A DNA stretch of 64,000 nucleotides from Fallopia convolvulus (GCA_964016875.1 OZ024725.1:44229427-44293426); one strand, 5' to 3'. Numbered from the stretch's first letter, positions 34,010 to 47,624 are shown. A program made the numbers and translations. Notes: generated by a model not told the origin, from the letters alone.

Positions 34010-37000
34010 ATGCTAGCTCGTTCCTCCCGAGGAACACTTGAGTTTGAGTTTGTGAGTGTTCCGGAAAGTATCCTCAAAGAAGCCCGAAGAAGGAAAAGGA
34101 TGGCGAATCAAGCTCTCCATGTTGATGAAGAGTTGGCTCAACTTAGAGCCGAAATGGCTAGATTGCAACTTGAGAGGGACAATCAAGAGGAGGTGGCAAG
34201 AAGAGAACGGGAGCAACGGATGAGAGCCGAGGCTCAACTCAACGCTCTACCCCGGAATGCACGCCAATACATGCATCCGGAGTTGAGGGTACCCGAACCG
34301 GCTATTGTGCTTCCCGAGGTTGCCAAGAATTTTGAGATCAAGATGCAATTCATTACCCTCATCAAGCGTGATCAATTCGAGGGCCGTCCACATGAGTGTC
34401 CCATAGAGCACGTCAAACGCTTTGTGGACATGTGTGGAGTATGTGCTTCTAAAGGCGTTCAAATGGTCACTTGGGGGCAAGGCCACACATTGGCTCGAGA
34501 GCCAAGCTCCTAGGTCAATCACAACTTGGAAGACACTCTATGATGCTTTCTTGATGAAGTTCTTCCCGCCCTCAAAGACAACCGAGTTAAGAAGGAGGAT
34601 TGCAAGCTTTCAACAAGGTCCGAATGAGCCTCTCTTCGAAGCATGGGACCGTTTCAAGGAGATGTTGCGCCAATGTCCTACTCATGGCCAACAACCATAT
34701 GTGCTTCAAGACATCTTTTTCCAAGGCATCAATCCGGTAATGAAGGACAAGCTCAATCTCCACACCGATTGTGGGTTCATAGACTTGACACCGGATCAAT
34801 CTTGGGAGCTACTTGACAAGCTATCCGATTATGAGGCCATGTATGGGGTGAGTCAAGCTAGCAAAGAGGTGAAAGTTCAAGGTGAAGGTGCAAGGAAGTT
34901 ATATGATCCAAAGGGAGAAGACATTGATAGGGATATGAAGCTCCAATTCCTTGAAGGTGAAGTGAGCAAACTTAAGAGGCAAGTCCACTACTACAAGCAA
35001 AATGCTAGAGCTTGTGAGGAGTGTGGATCCTTTGCACATGCTACACAAGTTTGTTCGAATGAGAGCCAAGTGCGCTTGGCCGAGCGAATTGAGGAGGCAA
35101 ACTATGTTCGAGGAAATTTCGGTGGAAGAGGCAACTTCAACAATGGTGGCAATGGCCGGTGGAACAACGGTCAAGCTCAAGGTTACAACAACAACTTCAA
35201 CCAAAATGAGCCAAGGTCGCCACCACCACCATATAGACCACCGGGATTCAATGAGCTACAATCATTCGCTCAAGAGATGAGAGACGGTTTCAAGGAGATG
35301 AGGACCCAATTCAATGAGTTTGGTGCATGGAGGAGGCAAGTCAACAATCAATTTGCCCAAATTGCAACTCAAGCCCCGAGAGAGAATGGGAGACTTTCGG
35401 GCCGACCCGAGGAGAACCCTCGAGCTCAAAACAATAAAAATGAAGTCCGGGCAATTGGATTGAGAAGTGGCCGAAACCTACCCGAGCCACACATGCCTAA
35501 GAAGAATGAAGAGAGTCGGACCAACTTACCCAGCAAGTCGGGTCCGACGTTCACCGAAGTCGACCCAGCAAGAAGATCGACCCCTTTACCCCGGACCGAA
35601 GTTGAGAGCAACTCGAGACCGACGTACCCACACCTCGATCCAACTCCTTTGCCTCGGACCGAGATCCACAACATCGGGCCCGGCATGGTGCCTAAGTCGG
35701 TCCAACAAGGAAATGTTGCAAGTGAAGTTGGGAAGTCCAAGGAGGTTGATCCAAGCAAGATTCAAGGTGCAAAAATTCTTCCATATCCCTCGAAGAAGCC
35801 GAAAGATGTTGTTGAGAACAAGTTCAAAAGGTTTCTCAAACTCTTGCAAGGCTTGAACATCTCTATCCCGTTCACCGATGCATTGAGCGAGATGCCATCT
35901 TATACCAAGTTTTTAAAGGAGATTTTGAGCAAGAAGAGATCCATAGTTGAAATGCAAGATGAGGTCAAGACCTTGGAGTTACCGCAAAAGCTAGGAGATC
36001 CCGGTCGCTTTGCTATAACCATTGGTGTGGGGTCTCAAAACTTCCAAGCTTTGTGTGATCTTGGAGCAAGCACGAGCATCATTCCTTACACCATATGGAA
36101 ATCCACATCCATGGGTATCATAGATCCGGTCAACATGAGGTTAACGATAGCGGATGGGTCGTCCATCGAGCCAATTGGTATCGTCGAGGATTACCCCGTT
36201 TGCATCGAAGGCCACTATGTCCCAATCGACTTTGTTGTGGTAGACATGATAGAAGTGCCGGGTGAACCAATTATACTAGGGAGACCTTTCCTTGCCACGG
36301 TTGGGGCAATCATTGATGTAAAGAAGGGACACTTGTCTCTTGACATTGGAGGAAGGGAGATTGAGTTTTTCTTTAGGCCAACTTCAAAAGGGGCCGTACA
36401 TAAGGAAGATAAGATGATCCAAGTTCCTCTTGGATTGCAATGGGAAGCCGTTTCTAAGAAGTCAAGGCCAAGGGAGCTTAGGTTGAAAGCCACCCCACCA
36501 CCTAGAGAAATTGAGATAGAGCGCCAAGGTCTAGCCCTCAATATGATTGAGCATGAGCAATTGGAGGAAAGGATGTCTTATTTGGAGGTGTTCAAGGCCG
36601 AGAAAGAAGAAGTTCAAGCACCACCGGAACCATCTCAAGAACTCAAGGAGCTTCCAAACGATTTGAGGTACGCATTTCTTGGTCCCAACTCTTCTTTACC
36701 CGTAATCATAAATGCCAACTTGAATGGTGAGGAGGAGTCTAAGTTGTTAGAGGTTCTAAGAAAACACAGAGGAGCCTTAGGGTATTCACTAGAGGAACTA
36801 AAGGGAATCTCTCCCTCAATTTGCATGCATAGGATTTATATGGAGGATAAACATAAACCCACTATTGAAGCACAAAGAAGATTAAACCCTAACATGAAAG
36901 AAGTGGTAAAGAGTGAAATACTTAGGATGTTGGATGCGGGAATTATCTTCCCAATTTCCGATAGCAAGTATGTGAGTCCCGTGCATGTAGTTCCTAAGAA

Positions 37001-39840
37001 AGGAGGTCTCACCGTTGTGCAAAATGAAAAGGGAGAAATGATACCTATGAGAACCACAACAAAATGGCGTATGTGTATTGATTACCGTAAGCTTAATAGT
37101 GGCACTCGCAAAGACCATTTTCCTCTTCCTTTCATAGACCAAGTCCTAGAAAGATTAGCACAACATGAATATTTTTGCTACCTTGACGGGTATAGCGGGT
37201 TTTGGCAAATCCCTATTCATCCCGATGATCAAGAGAAGACGACATTCACATGTCCTTATGGGACTTTTGCCTATAGACGCATGCCTTTTGGTTTATGTAA
37301 TGCACCAACAACATTTCAAAGATGCATGATGTCCATCTTCTCCGATATGGTTGAGGATATAGTAGAAGTGTTTATGGATGATTTCTCCTTCTATGGTTCC
37401 TCATTTGATGTTTGCTTAGCTAACTTAGACAAGGTTTTGACTATATGTGAGGAGACTAGCTTGGTGCTTAATTGGGAAAAATGCCACTTCATGGTGAAGG
37501 AGGGCATAGTACTAGGACACCTAGTTTCTAGTAGGGGGATAGAAGTAGATAAAGCTAAAGTTGAAATAATTGAAAAACTACCTCCTCCCTCTTGTGTTCG
37601 TGATGTTAGGAGTTTCTTAGGTCATGCGGGATTTTATAGACGGTTCATCAAGGATTTAACTAAGATTGCAAAACCATTGTCTAACCTCTTGATGAAGGAT
37701 GTGCCCTTTGAATTTTTCCGAGGATTGCATGTGTTCTTTTTGTAGGTTGAGAGATGCCTTGATCTCGGCTCCAATAATGGCGGCACCCGATTGGAATCTT
37801 CCATTCGAGGTAATGTGTGATGCTAGTGATTTCGCCGTAGGGGCCGTCCTTGGGCAAAGGAAGGATGGAAAGTTGCATGCCATCTACTACGCAAGCAAAA
37901 CTTTGGATGAAACTCAGTGAAATTACACAACGACGGAGAAAGAGTTTCTTGCGATAGTGTTTGCATTTGAGAAATTCCGTTCATATCTTGTGGGATCATA
38001 GGTGGTAGTCTTCACGGACCATGCGGCAATCAAATACCTCATGAAGAAGAAAGATGCAAAGCCGAGGCTTCTAAGGTGGATGCTCCTTCTCCAAGAGTTT
38101 GACCATGAGATTAAGGACAAAACCGGTGCGGAAAATGTGGTAGCTGATCATCTATCCCGTTTGCCCATTGAGTACATGTTGGAGATGGAGGATGGTTTGA
38201 CTATGGATGATTCAAGAGCAGATGAAGTTATCATGAGCGGAAAGGAGGAAAGGAAAGGTGGATCGACGAACCAAGTAAGTCGGGCCCGAGGTCCAGAACA
38301 TCGAACCAAAGGCAGGGCAGGTACAAGTGAGTTGGGACCGAGGTCTTCAACATCGGGCCCGAGTTACCTGTGTGTCTGCGAAGCTAGACCGGCGTACAAC
38401 CATGTCGGGCTCGGTACACTTCAATGTCGGTCCGTGGAAGAAGGTAAGTTTCCTAACTCGATTTCCATTCCTTCTCGTTCTCAATTGATTGATTCTTTCT
38501 CTCCCACTTGCCTTCTTTCTATTAGTGCCGTAAGACGAGGGGATTCCCCTTGGTTTGCGGACTTCGCTAACTTTGCCGTAGGGGGAGTGATCCCACCAAA
38601 TTTGTCTTATCAAGCTAGGAAGAAATTCTTACATGATGCTAGACAATATTTTTGGGATGACCCATATCTCTACAAAGAAGGGCGTGATCAAATCTATAGA
38701 CGGTGTGTGTCAAGTGAAGAGGTTGAGAGCATAATTCACTATTGCCATTCCTTGCCTACGGGGGGTCACGCTAAGAGTTCCAAAACCACTTCAAAAATTC
38801 TTCAATGTGGTTATTATTGGCCAACCATGTTCAATGATGTGCATGATTATGTGAGGAAGTGTGAGGAGTGCCAAAGAGAGGGGAACCTATCAAGGAGGAA
38901 TGAGACCCCTCAAACTGGTATTCTAGAAGTTGAGTTATTTGATGTATGGGGTATTGATTTCATGGGACCATTTCCCACATCGGGGCCTTACAAGTACATC
39001 TTGGTAGCCGTGGACTATGTCTCAAAATGGGTGGAGGCCATACCAACAAGAACCAGTGACGCTAGGGTGGTGATGAAGTTATTGAAAAACAACATTTTTG
39101 CAAGGTTTGGTGTGCCTAGGGTTCTCATAAGTGATGGCGGACCTCATTTCATTGAGAGGTGCTTCGAGAATGTGTTGATCAAGTATGGGGTGTCTCATCG
39201 AGTTGCTACTCCTTATCATCCTCAAACAAGCGGGCAAGTCGAGGTGTCAAACCGTCAAATCAAGGCTATCTTGGAGAAGACCGTATCTCGATCAAGGAAA
39301 GATTGGGCCTCTAAGCTCGATGATAGACTTTGGGCTTATAGAACCGCCTTTAAGACACCTCTAGGAACTACACCCTTCAATCTAGTTTATGGCAAGGCAT
39401 GCCATCTTCCGGTCGAGCTTGAGCATAAAGCAAAATGGGCACTCAAAGAGATGAATTGGGATATCAACTTGGCCGGTGAGAAAAGGTTTCTAGAGCTTCA
39501 TGAGTTGGGGGAATTGAGGTTGAAAGCCTATGAGAACTCCAAGTTGTACAAGGAGAAGACCAAGAAGTGGCATGATAGGAAGTTAATTCCAAAGACCTAT
39601 CAAACCGGTGACAAGGTTCTCCTTTTCAATTCAAGGCTTAAACTTTTCCCGGGGAAGTTAAGGACTAGGTGGAGCGGACCATTTGTGGTACACCGTATCT
39701 ATGCTCATGGTGCGGTAGACTTGGTTGATGAACGAGGTCATATTTTCAAAGTGAATGGTCATCGAGTGAAGAAGTTCTATGACAAGGCCGGTCCAAGCGA
39801 AGAAGTTAGAGCCTCATGGGCTCTCGTCCTCGCCAATTGA
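34010..39840 (+). pseudogene. Athila B gag-pol polyprotein with four lesions
   Basis: Gag starts at ATG 34,010 (MLARSSRGTLEFEF), with a long Arg/Glu coiled coil. A short deletion near 34,432 shifts the frame; the frame resumes with LLKAFKWSLGGKATHWLES. A CCHC knuckle (CEECGSFAHATQVC) is at about 35,014. Protease (LCDLGASTSIIP), RT (PFGLCNAPTTFQRC, FMDD) and RNase H (CDASDFAVGAVLG) follow. Lesions: an extra T near 37,715 shifts the frame before RNase H, a TGA at 37,918, and a TAG at 37,999. The last part (38,002-39,840) is open: HHCC zinc site (HYCHS..GGH..CEECQ), integrase core D-D-E (GIDFMGPF, ISDGGPHF, QVEVSNRQ) and a C-terminal region ending VNGHRVKKFYD. Catalytic residues of protease, RT and integrase appear intact. 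Confidence 0.93.
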
Positions 39841-41565
39841 TCCTAAACATGCCATTGAAGAATAAGAAATTGTGAGCTCTTCATACTCTTCTCTCTTGCT
39901 TTTAAGTTTGATGGGGACATCAAAATTTTAAGTATGGGGTGGGGGTAAGTGTGTTCATGATTTCGCTTGATTATGTTTGTTTGTTATTTTGAGGATATTT
40001 GTTTTTAGTTTGTGTTTGGGATGTTTTTCTTCTTGGTTTGTGGTTTGATGAAAGACATGGATGATTAATTTGGTCTTGAATGGATGAGTCTTTGTTTTTG
40101 GTTTTAGAGAAATGTTTGCAAAAATCCATAAAAAAATTGAAAAATTGTGTTAAAAACAACAAAAAGATTTTGTGTTTTGTAGGTTTTGGACTAGAAATTC
40201 CCATCTTAGATTGCCAAAATAAAATCTAATGATGATGTGAGCATGTAAATTCCTTTGCATATTTTCGGATAGCTTAGCCTCTAAAATGATGTTGCTTTTG
40301 ATGTGATCATGATATCTTGCTTGTTTTATTGAACATGTGAGTTCTAGGATGAGTTCTTATGCAACTAAGTATGAGTGACCCTTGTGAGATTGATTTTTGG
40401 CCATTTTAGGGATTCTTGTTCATATTTGCATATCCCTCATGTTTCTTGTGTGATTAGCTCATTCATGCTTAGTAAAACTTGCTATTGCGGTGTTTATCTA
40501 TTTTCCAAGACCGTCATGAGATTTGTCCTAGCATTGTCACATTGATTTTGAACTTTATTCTTCTAGTCACATAAATGTTCCATATCCTACCATGAAGTTA
40601 ATCCTTTGTTTGTAGCCCCGTTCTAGCCTAAGCCTTTGTTTGAAACTCCTCAAAAATATTATTCCTAGCCTTATATGACTTCACCCATATGGGATTGGAC
40701 TTTAGAAGAGAGGTTTGGATTGTATTTGAAGAGTTGAGATTCTCTTGGGTTTAAGGGCAAAGAATGGTGTTATAAATCATGTGGGTAGTGCATCTTTGTT
40801 GTACGAAAATGAAAAAGAAAGAAAAGAAAGAAAGAAAATGTTGGAAATGTAAAGTGGAATGAAGGAAAAGGGCCTAAGTGAAGAAAAAGGGTCCGACCGA
40901 GTTACAAGCAACATCGGGCCGGATGTCATAAGAAAGTCGGTCCAAAATGTAGAAAGTATGGAAAATCCAACAAAAAGCCTAAGAGCAAAGATGAAGTGGA
41001 ATGTTAAGTGAAATTTTGGGTTGAAAGGAAAAATGTTAAGTCTTTTGGGTGAGTGTGAAGGTAATTGTGGAATTTTGGTGAAGTTGGTGAGAGTTTAGGT
41101 TGTTCAATCCCCATTGTAAGCACCACAAGACCAAATAATTCCCACCTTGAGAAATACCAAAAGCCCCATTACAACTCGGCCGAATGGAACCTCTTTGAGG
41201 ACCTCCATTGAGCCAAGTTCGAAATTCTTTGTGTACTTTGTATTAGGCATCTCTAGGTGGAGGAATTGGTGATATTAGATTCAATAGTAAAGTCCTTACT
41301 TGCATGAATTTTGAGCTTGAGTGTTCATTGCTAAACCCAAACACATGATGAGTGATACACATTCACATATCCCTAAAGTGAGGCTTAGTTGCATTGACTC
41401 TATTCCTTGGAACACTTAATCATGTGTGATGATGTAATCTTGCTTGAATATCAATCACTTGTGCTTAAAATGTGTTTTCATACGAGGTTTTACTTGAAGA
41501 TTATGTTTCGGTCTTGCTTACATTGTTATTGCTTGAGGACAAGCAAGTTTAAGTATGGGGTATTT
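39841..41565 (+). other. Athila B 3' non-coding region with two polypurine-like tracts
   Basis: 1.7 kb without an ORF of note. AAGTATGGGGTGGGGG at about 39,929 is an internal polypurine-like tract; AAGTATGGGGTATTT at 41,551-41,565 abuts the 3' LTR and is the likely plus-strand primer. A TCGGTCC/TCGGGCC motif recurs at about 40,889-40,945. In many Athila elements this interval holds an env-like frame; none is seen here. Confidence 0.8.
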
Positions 41566-42983
41566 TGATGTCTCTTTATTTGGTGGTGTTTTCATATGTG
41601 ATTTCCTTTGTAAATATGTTTCTTTTTCCCCATTTCTTGCGTGTTTTGTTCCTTTTTAGCTTAGTTCCCGTATTTCTATGAGATTCGGAGACTATGCGCA
41701 TTTTATGTGTTTTGTAGGTAATTTAGCGTGAATCGAGGATCGATTTGAAGGAGGGTCGAGACATGGAGCAAATCCCGAGCTAAAGCGGGAAAGAGAGGAG
41801 CAAGCCATGAAGAAGAACAAAAGAGGCCAACAAGAAGAAGGTGGAACGAGGTTCGGACCGATCTGCAACAACGCCGGGCCCGACTTGGGAGATTTCAACC
41901 TCGGACCGAGATGCACAGTAACTCGGGCCCGAGGTCCTCCGTGTCGGTCCGAGTCGGTCACCGGACTACTTGGGCTCCAAGGCACGAAATTGTGGACTTC
42001 CACTTTTGCCTCTCATCTAATCTATAAAAGGCCCTCTTGTCTTCTAATTTGGGGGTTCCCTCTCACACACACAAAAGGGTTCCCACACTTGGCAAGGAAC
42101 CAAGAGGATACTTGGAGAGCAAGGAGGAAGGAGAAGAGGAGGAAGAGAGAGAGAATCGGCCAAGAGAGAGGAAGGCTTGATAGGTTTTGATGATTGTTTA
42201 GCTTTGCTTTGTTTTGATCTTGTGGATTTGAAAACCTTTGATTGGAATTTGTGGATTGCTTTGGATTTGAATGAAACTTTGCTTTGTTTTGAGATTGATG
42301 ATGTTGATTGCTTTACCTATTGATTTGTTTGCTTTCTTTGTTTGCTACATGGAGTAGATATCCTTGATCTTGGGTTATGGGGGAAAACCCTAGCTAGGTT
42401 TGGGCTAGAAACCCCAATTCCATATCCTTGAGTGTTTGATCTAAGGAAACCACTCTACATAGAGCTACAGTTCCTTGCAAAAGTTGGGAATCAAGGCTTG
42501 AGATTGGCAAAGTAGCGAAAGTGAACATGTGTCAATCTCAAGACCTTGCTTCGAAGGGGATTTCCCAGAGGATCGAGGTGTAGAAGTGGGTGGAACGAGG
42601 GCGAAAGCACTCGATCCTAGTCCGATCATCACTCATTGCTTGAATTGGGGTGGAAAAGCCTTAATCTACTAGATAAGGAACCCAAAAGCCCAAGATCTAC
42701 TTTTAATCTTTGAAGTTCGACAACACCAGTTACCTCGGGCCCGACTTACCCAGTGTCGGTCCTGACTTCCTCTTGTCGCCAACATCGGGCCCGACGTGAC
42801 CTCAGTTTCGATCCCGACTGTTTTCTTTGTTTTCCTTTGTTTTACATTCTCCTTTCTAGCTTTCTAGTATCTTGGCACATCAATCGAGTAGACTTCCCGA
42901 GTGTTCGACACCCACCACGTGCTACAATGGGGTCGGGTTATAAATTGTATCTCTAGACCCTCGCATAACTTAAGAGGCGATCA
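41566..42983 (+). repeat. 3' LTR of Athila B
   Basis: 1,418 bp, TGATGTCTC...GGCGATCA. TATA box CTATAAAAGGCC near 42,024. Palindromic words TCGGGCCCGA and TCGGTCCGA cluster at 41,858-41,960 and 42,735-42,820. It retains the two blocks missing from the 5' LTR. Confidence 0.93.
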
Positions 42984-42988
42984 ATGAC

Positions 42989-44892
42989 ATCAAAATGGCT
43001 AGCTGAGAAATATTTAGAGCACTACAGAGATGATCCAGATTGGAAGTTGACAGGTTTTATCAATTCTGTGAGAAGAGATCACAACATGGACATCACCTAT
43101 AACCAGGCATGGAAAGCTAGGTTTAGGGCAATGCTCATGACACAAGGTGATGCTCGAGTGCAATATGGTAAGGTCTGGGATTATGCAGCAACCATAAAAA
43201 AATGGAATCCAGGAAGCTTTGCTTATGTTCATGTGTGCCTAGACAATCTAGAGAAACCATTGTTTCAGAGATTATATGTCTGTTTTGAGGCTTGTAAGCA
43301 AGGTTTCATGATGGGATGTAGGCCAATAATAGGACTTGATGGATGCCACTTGAAGGGTGCCTATACTGGGCAGGTTTTGGTTGCTATTGGAAAGGATGGG
43401 AATGACAACATATATCCCATTGCCTATGCAGTTGTTGAGGCTGAGAGGAAGGAGACTTGGGGTTGGTTCTTAGAAATTTTGATGAGAGATATTGGAGAAA
43501 GCAACCCCACTTTCATGTCAGATAGGCAGAAGGTTGAGTACATTACTATTTCATTGCATTCATTAAATGATTTTGTATTCATTGTGTACTAATCATTCAT
43601 GATTTTTGTAGGGCTTGATTGAGGCATTAAATGAGATTGCTCCTATGGCTGACACTAGAGTGTGTGTGAGACATCTACACAACAACTTCAAAGTAAAATG
43701 GCCAGGGAAGACTTACAAAGATGTTGTTTGGGCTGCTGCAAAGGCATGGAATATACCTGAGTTCCTGGATGCAATGGAGGAGGTCAAGAAGTTGGATGAA
43801 CTGCACACAAGTATTTGGTTGATGCAAACCCTTCTACATGGTCAAGGCATGCCTTCAAGTTTAACACCAAATCAGATATGTTGTTGAATAATGTTTGTGA
43901 GAGTTTTAATGCAGTCATTCTTCCTGCTAGAGAATTTCCTATCCTGTCAATGTGTGAATGGATTAGAAGATGGATGATGAAGAGGTTTATGGCTAAGCTT
44001 GAAGGGATTCTAAAGTATGAGGGGATGTTCACACCAAATGCTAAGAAAAGGATTGAAAGTGCCAAGAAAGAAAGTTTGAGGAGTTGTACACCTGTCTATG
44101 GAGGTGGAGATAAATTTGAGGTGGACCATTATGGAAGAACTTTTGTTGTTGACTTGGCTGAGAAGACATGTGGATGTTGTAAGTGGGATCTCACTGGTAT
44201 CCCATGTGTACATGCAATGGCATGCATTATGAAGGATAGAAGATTGTTGGACAACTTTGTGCATCCTTATTTTACCAAGGACATGTACCTGAGGGCTTAC
44301 AACAACTTGATTCATCCAATGCCTGAAGAAGCCCAGTGGGAGAGGAGTGCTAACCAAGCTCCAGAACCACCTCGCTATGTTGTGCAACCTGGGAGACCAA
44401 AAAAATCTAGAAGAAGAGAGGTTGGAGAAGGACCTAAGCCAAGTAAGCCTAAAAGGATAAGAATTGCTGGACAATTCAAGTGCTCACAATGTGGTCAGCA
44501 GGGGCATTATAAGAGAGTTTGTACAAATCCACCTAAAGGACCTGAGCCACCAAAGCCTAAGAATGTAGGAGGAAGACCCCCAAACCCTAAGATTGTGCAA
44601 TTTGGAGCAACGAAAAGAAAGTACACTAAAAAGGTAGTATATGCACTTTATTTTCCTTGATGGTGTTCAACACTTTGCTTTAGTTCTCTAATGCTCTTCA
44701 ACAATAATATTGTCTTATGGTGTTCATGTTGCAGACTTCTTCTCAACCATCACAACCTAGTGTTCAACCTAGTGTTCATGTGTCTTCTTCTCAACTATCA
44801 CAACCTAGTGTTCAAGCTAGTGTTCATGTGTCTTCTTCTCAACCATCAACAGCTCAGTCCAATGAACCACCACCACCCAGTTCTCAAACTAC
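42989..44892 (+). pseudogene. mudrA: mudrA-like MULE transposase, middle block
   Basis: Exons 42,989-43,532, 43,612-44,633 and 44,735 onward, with GT-AG introns. The MULE catalytic domain shows the D-D-E residues in GLDGCHLKGAYTG, FMSDRQ (ending the first exon) and CESFN. It is followed by a SWIM zinc finger (CGCCKWDLTGIPCVHAMA) and a C-terminal CCHC knuckle (CSQCGQQGHYKRVC). The third exon is a short Ser/Gln/Pro/Val repeat of 3 near-identical units. A one-base loss near 43,800 (between KKLDE and AHKYLVDAN) shifts the frame in the catalytic domain, so the gene is dead even apart from the insertions. Interrupted at 44,897 by the Sirevirus. Confidence 0.9.
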
Positions 44893-44897
44893 ATATG

Positions 44898-45942
44898 TGT
44901 TGGGACCTCTGGTTCTAAACAACGGATCAACGATGTAATTCTCAAGTTTTGATAATGACAAACACCATAGGGAACTAATGTGGTTTGTTCAAGTATTTCT
45001 AAGGAACACAGGTACAGCCAAGAACTCCTACGAATGACCAAAAGCCACTACAAGCCACAATGAAGAATTTCCATCAAGGGAACTCTGAAGAGGAAAGTTC
45101 CCATGAAGTGGGAACTCCCAGAAACAATCAAGAGAACACAAGATTACAACGATGAAGAGTTTCCATCAAGGGAACTCTGAAGAAGACAGTTCCCATGACA
45201 TGGGAACTCACATGTGAGGACAACGACCGTTCAGCGCAGATCGCGGGATTCTGTCTCAGACAGCCCGAGGGAACAGTCTGAGGATCAGACTGTCACGCTT
45301 CATCCAACGGTCCGATTGATCCAAGAAGTTGACCTAGTTCAAACAAAAGTCACATGTAAAGAAAGTACAACTTGGGCATCAAGCAAAGGGCATTTTGGAC
45401 ACAAACGAAAGATGCGACTGCCCAAGCTCATTGGACTATAAAGCCAAATGAATAGTACTCGGTCTGAGTACTTCTCCCAGAACTTACAAACACCCACATC
45501 AGAGAAAAGAAAGAAAAGAAAGAGAAGTCCCCGACGGCGAGTGTGTGATCTCGACGACGGTGAAGCTGAAGTTCCCAGGAGCAAGGGAACTGAAAAGTCA
45601 GCGTAAGGTTTGAGTTACTTGTGTTTTGCTGTTGTGAGCTTAGGAACTCAGTTGAGAGGATTTACTAGTGTTGCTAGAGTTAGGAAGAACTTGTAGGAAC
45701 AGAGAAGTGTAAATACGGCTGTGTAACTAAGGAACAAAGCAATCAATATAAGTAAGTCATTCAAAATCCTCCAAGCGGAGGTAGAGGTTTACCCATACAA
45801 CTAGTTGGTTGTAGTGGGGTTCCTCTATAAAGGAACTGTGCCTTTTACTGTTTTTATTACTTGCGATTATTTACTTCTGCTGCCTTGGGAACAACTTAAT
45901 TGCCAGTTCCCAAGCTCACTGCTAACCGGTTACGATCCAACA
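44898..45942 (+). repeat. 5' LTR of Sirevirus
   Basis: TGTTGGGACC...GATCCAACA, 1,045 bp. TATA-like GGACTATAAAGCC near 45,433. Contains paired AGTTCCCATGA/TGGGAACT palindromes at about 45,095-45,115 and 45,188-45,208. Confidence 0.94.
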
Positions 45943-45944
45943 AT

Positions 45945-45956
45945 TGGTATCAGAGC
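45945..45956 (+). other. Primer-binding site of Sirevirus
   Basis: TGGTATCAGAGC two bases after the LTR, complementary to the 3' end of initiator tRNA-Met. Confidence 0.93.
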
Positions 45957-45994
45957 TTGCGCTCTAGATTTGTGTTAGCATCGCAGGTGTCAAA

Positions 45995-47611
45995 ATGGCT
46001 CAGGAACTTACTCAGGTGGGGAACAATACCAGTAAGCCGCCAAGGCTTATCACATGAAGATTTGAAAGCTGGCAATGCGACATGAAGGATTGGATGCGTG
46101 GCCAAGACTACCAAGCCTGGTGTGTCATCGAAAGGGGGAACTTCGAAATCGATCCAGCTATTGTCAACGACCTCTCAAAGTGGGGTCCCAACGAGTACAA
46201 GTGCATGGAGGCAAACTACAAAGCAAAACAGTATCTAAAGAGGTCCATGTGTGTACAAGATTGTGACAGGGTTGCAAACCTTGACACAACCAAGGAAATG
46301 TGGGAAGCCATCCAACAAATGCACGTTGGGAACTCAGATCTCAGAGAAGATCTTCAGATGAATGCAAAAAGGGAGTTCTACAACTTCTACAAAGGCTCCG
46401 AAGAAGAAGAGGATGAAGAGCTAGTTCTTGTAACAAAGGCTCTTCGAAACTTCTACAAAGGAAAGTCTGAACGGAACAATGGGAATTGGGGAAAGGGACA
46501 GAGTTCCCAAAGAAAGCCCACAGAGAAGGATCTCTCAGAAGTGACTTGCTACAAATGCAACAGGAAAGGACATTTTGCAAAGGAATGTCCACAAGGAAAT
46601 GATGGCAGGAAGCAAGGAAAGAAGGCTTACATCGCTACCTGGAGCGATGATGAAGACGAAGATCCTGAGTCATGGGCACTCCCAGACATGTGTGGCATGG
46701 CCATAGGAGAAACCACTGGGGAACAACCTAGTGAGGTAACCACTGAAACTGTTCTTGATTCCTTGAGTAACTATGAAAAACCTGAGTTGTTGAAAATTCT
46801 TTCAAGTCTTGTCAAAGATAACATAAAACTGCAAAACAAGTTGGAAAAACAGGAACACATAAATTCTCAATTAGTTGGTCTTGAGCCCTGTCCCAACTGC
46901 ATATCCCTTCTAGAAAAACTCAAGTCTCATGTGTCTCACATCGTAGACCTAGAAAGAGAAATCAAAACTCTAGAGAAAGATGAGAACACCCTCTTGCAAA
47001 ACCTGAGTAAGACTCCCGAACATCTTGAAGCCTCTAGTTCCCAAATTAAGTTTGTCCCAGCCAGACATGGCATAGGATACAAAGGTGAGTGCTCCAAGAA
47101 CGGAAAGTCACCCCTGAGCGAACATGAGATCCATGAGTGTAGGGCCTTAGAACTCCAGTGCGAGAAACAGGAAAATGCTCATCTCGAGGAGAAAATCAAG
47201 GTCTTAGAGAGTGGAAACAATGGTGAGAAAGACTACTATACTGGGAACTCTGGACATAGAGTCTATGTCAAAATTGCTAAGGGAAATGGGTCTCGAGTGT
47301 ACAACAAAGAAACCATGGATAGGAACCATATCCAGAGACCACACCCAAAATACTACCTGGGAGAATACTACAAGACATGTTGGCACTGTGGTGCTCATGG
47401 GCACTACAAGGATGCATGTCCCAAGAAGAGAGTCCAAACCCCTAGAAGCCATGAGTTCCCAAACAGACAAAAACGTCATGCTCATCACCAAAGGAACTCC
47501 AACTCTCAAAATTCCAAAGACATCAACATTTCTGACTATATCTTGAATGAAAATGTTTTCCCTTGCAAGGGACCTGGCAAGAGTCATCTAGCCTGGGTCT
47601 CAAAACACTAA
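45995..47611 (+). pseudogene. Sirevirus gag with early stop
   Basis: The ATG at 45,995 (MAQELTQVGNN) is followed after 20 codons by TGA (46,055-46,057) where Trp is expected; the same frame then stays open to 47,611. The capsid core (MRGQDYQAW, KRSMCVQDCDRVANLDTTKE) looks shortened compared with typical Sirevirus gag between LREDLQMNAKREF and the acidic EEEDEELVL segment. Two knuckles: CYKCNRKGHFAKEC (about 46,547) and CWHCGAHGHYKDAC (about 47,379), separated by a coiled coil. Structural protein of the virus-like particle. Confidence 0.9.
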
Positions 47612-47624
47612 CTTTTCCTAGTAG

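Larger units (their letters stand above)
33206..42983 (+). mobile_element. Athila-type element B, complete but defective
   Basis: 9,778 bp, LTR to LTR, with perfect 5-bp target duplication ATGAC (33,201-33,205 and 42,984-42,988) inside the MULE transposase gene. The 5' LTR (652 bp) is internally deleted; the 3' LTR is 1,418 bp. Primer-binding site at 33,862, polyprotein 34,010-39,840 with gag, protease, RT, RNase H and integrase, and a 1.7-kb 3' non-coding region ending in a polypurine tract. No envelope-like frame is visible. Confidence 0.95.

Noticed and set aside
39841..41565. Envelope-like gene of Athila B
   Set aside because: No long frame with a signal or membrane segment is visible in this interval.
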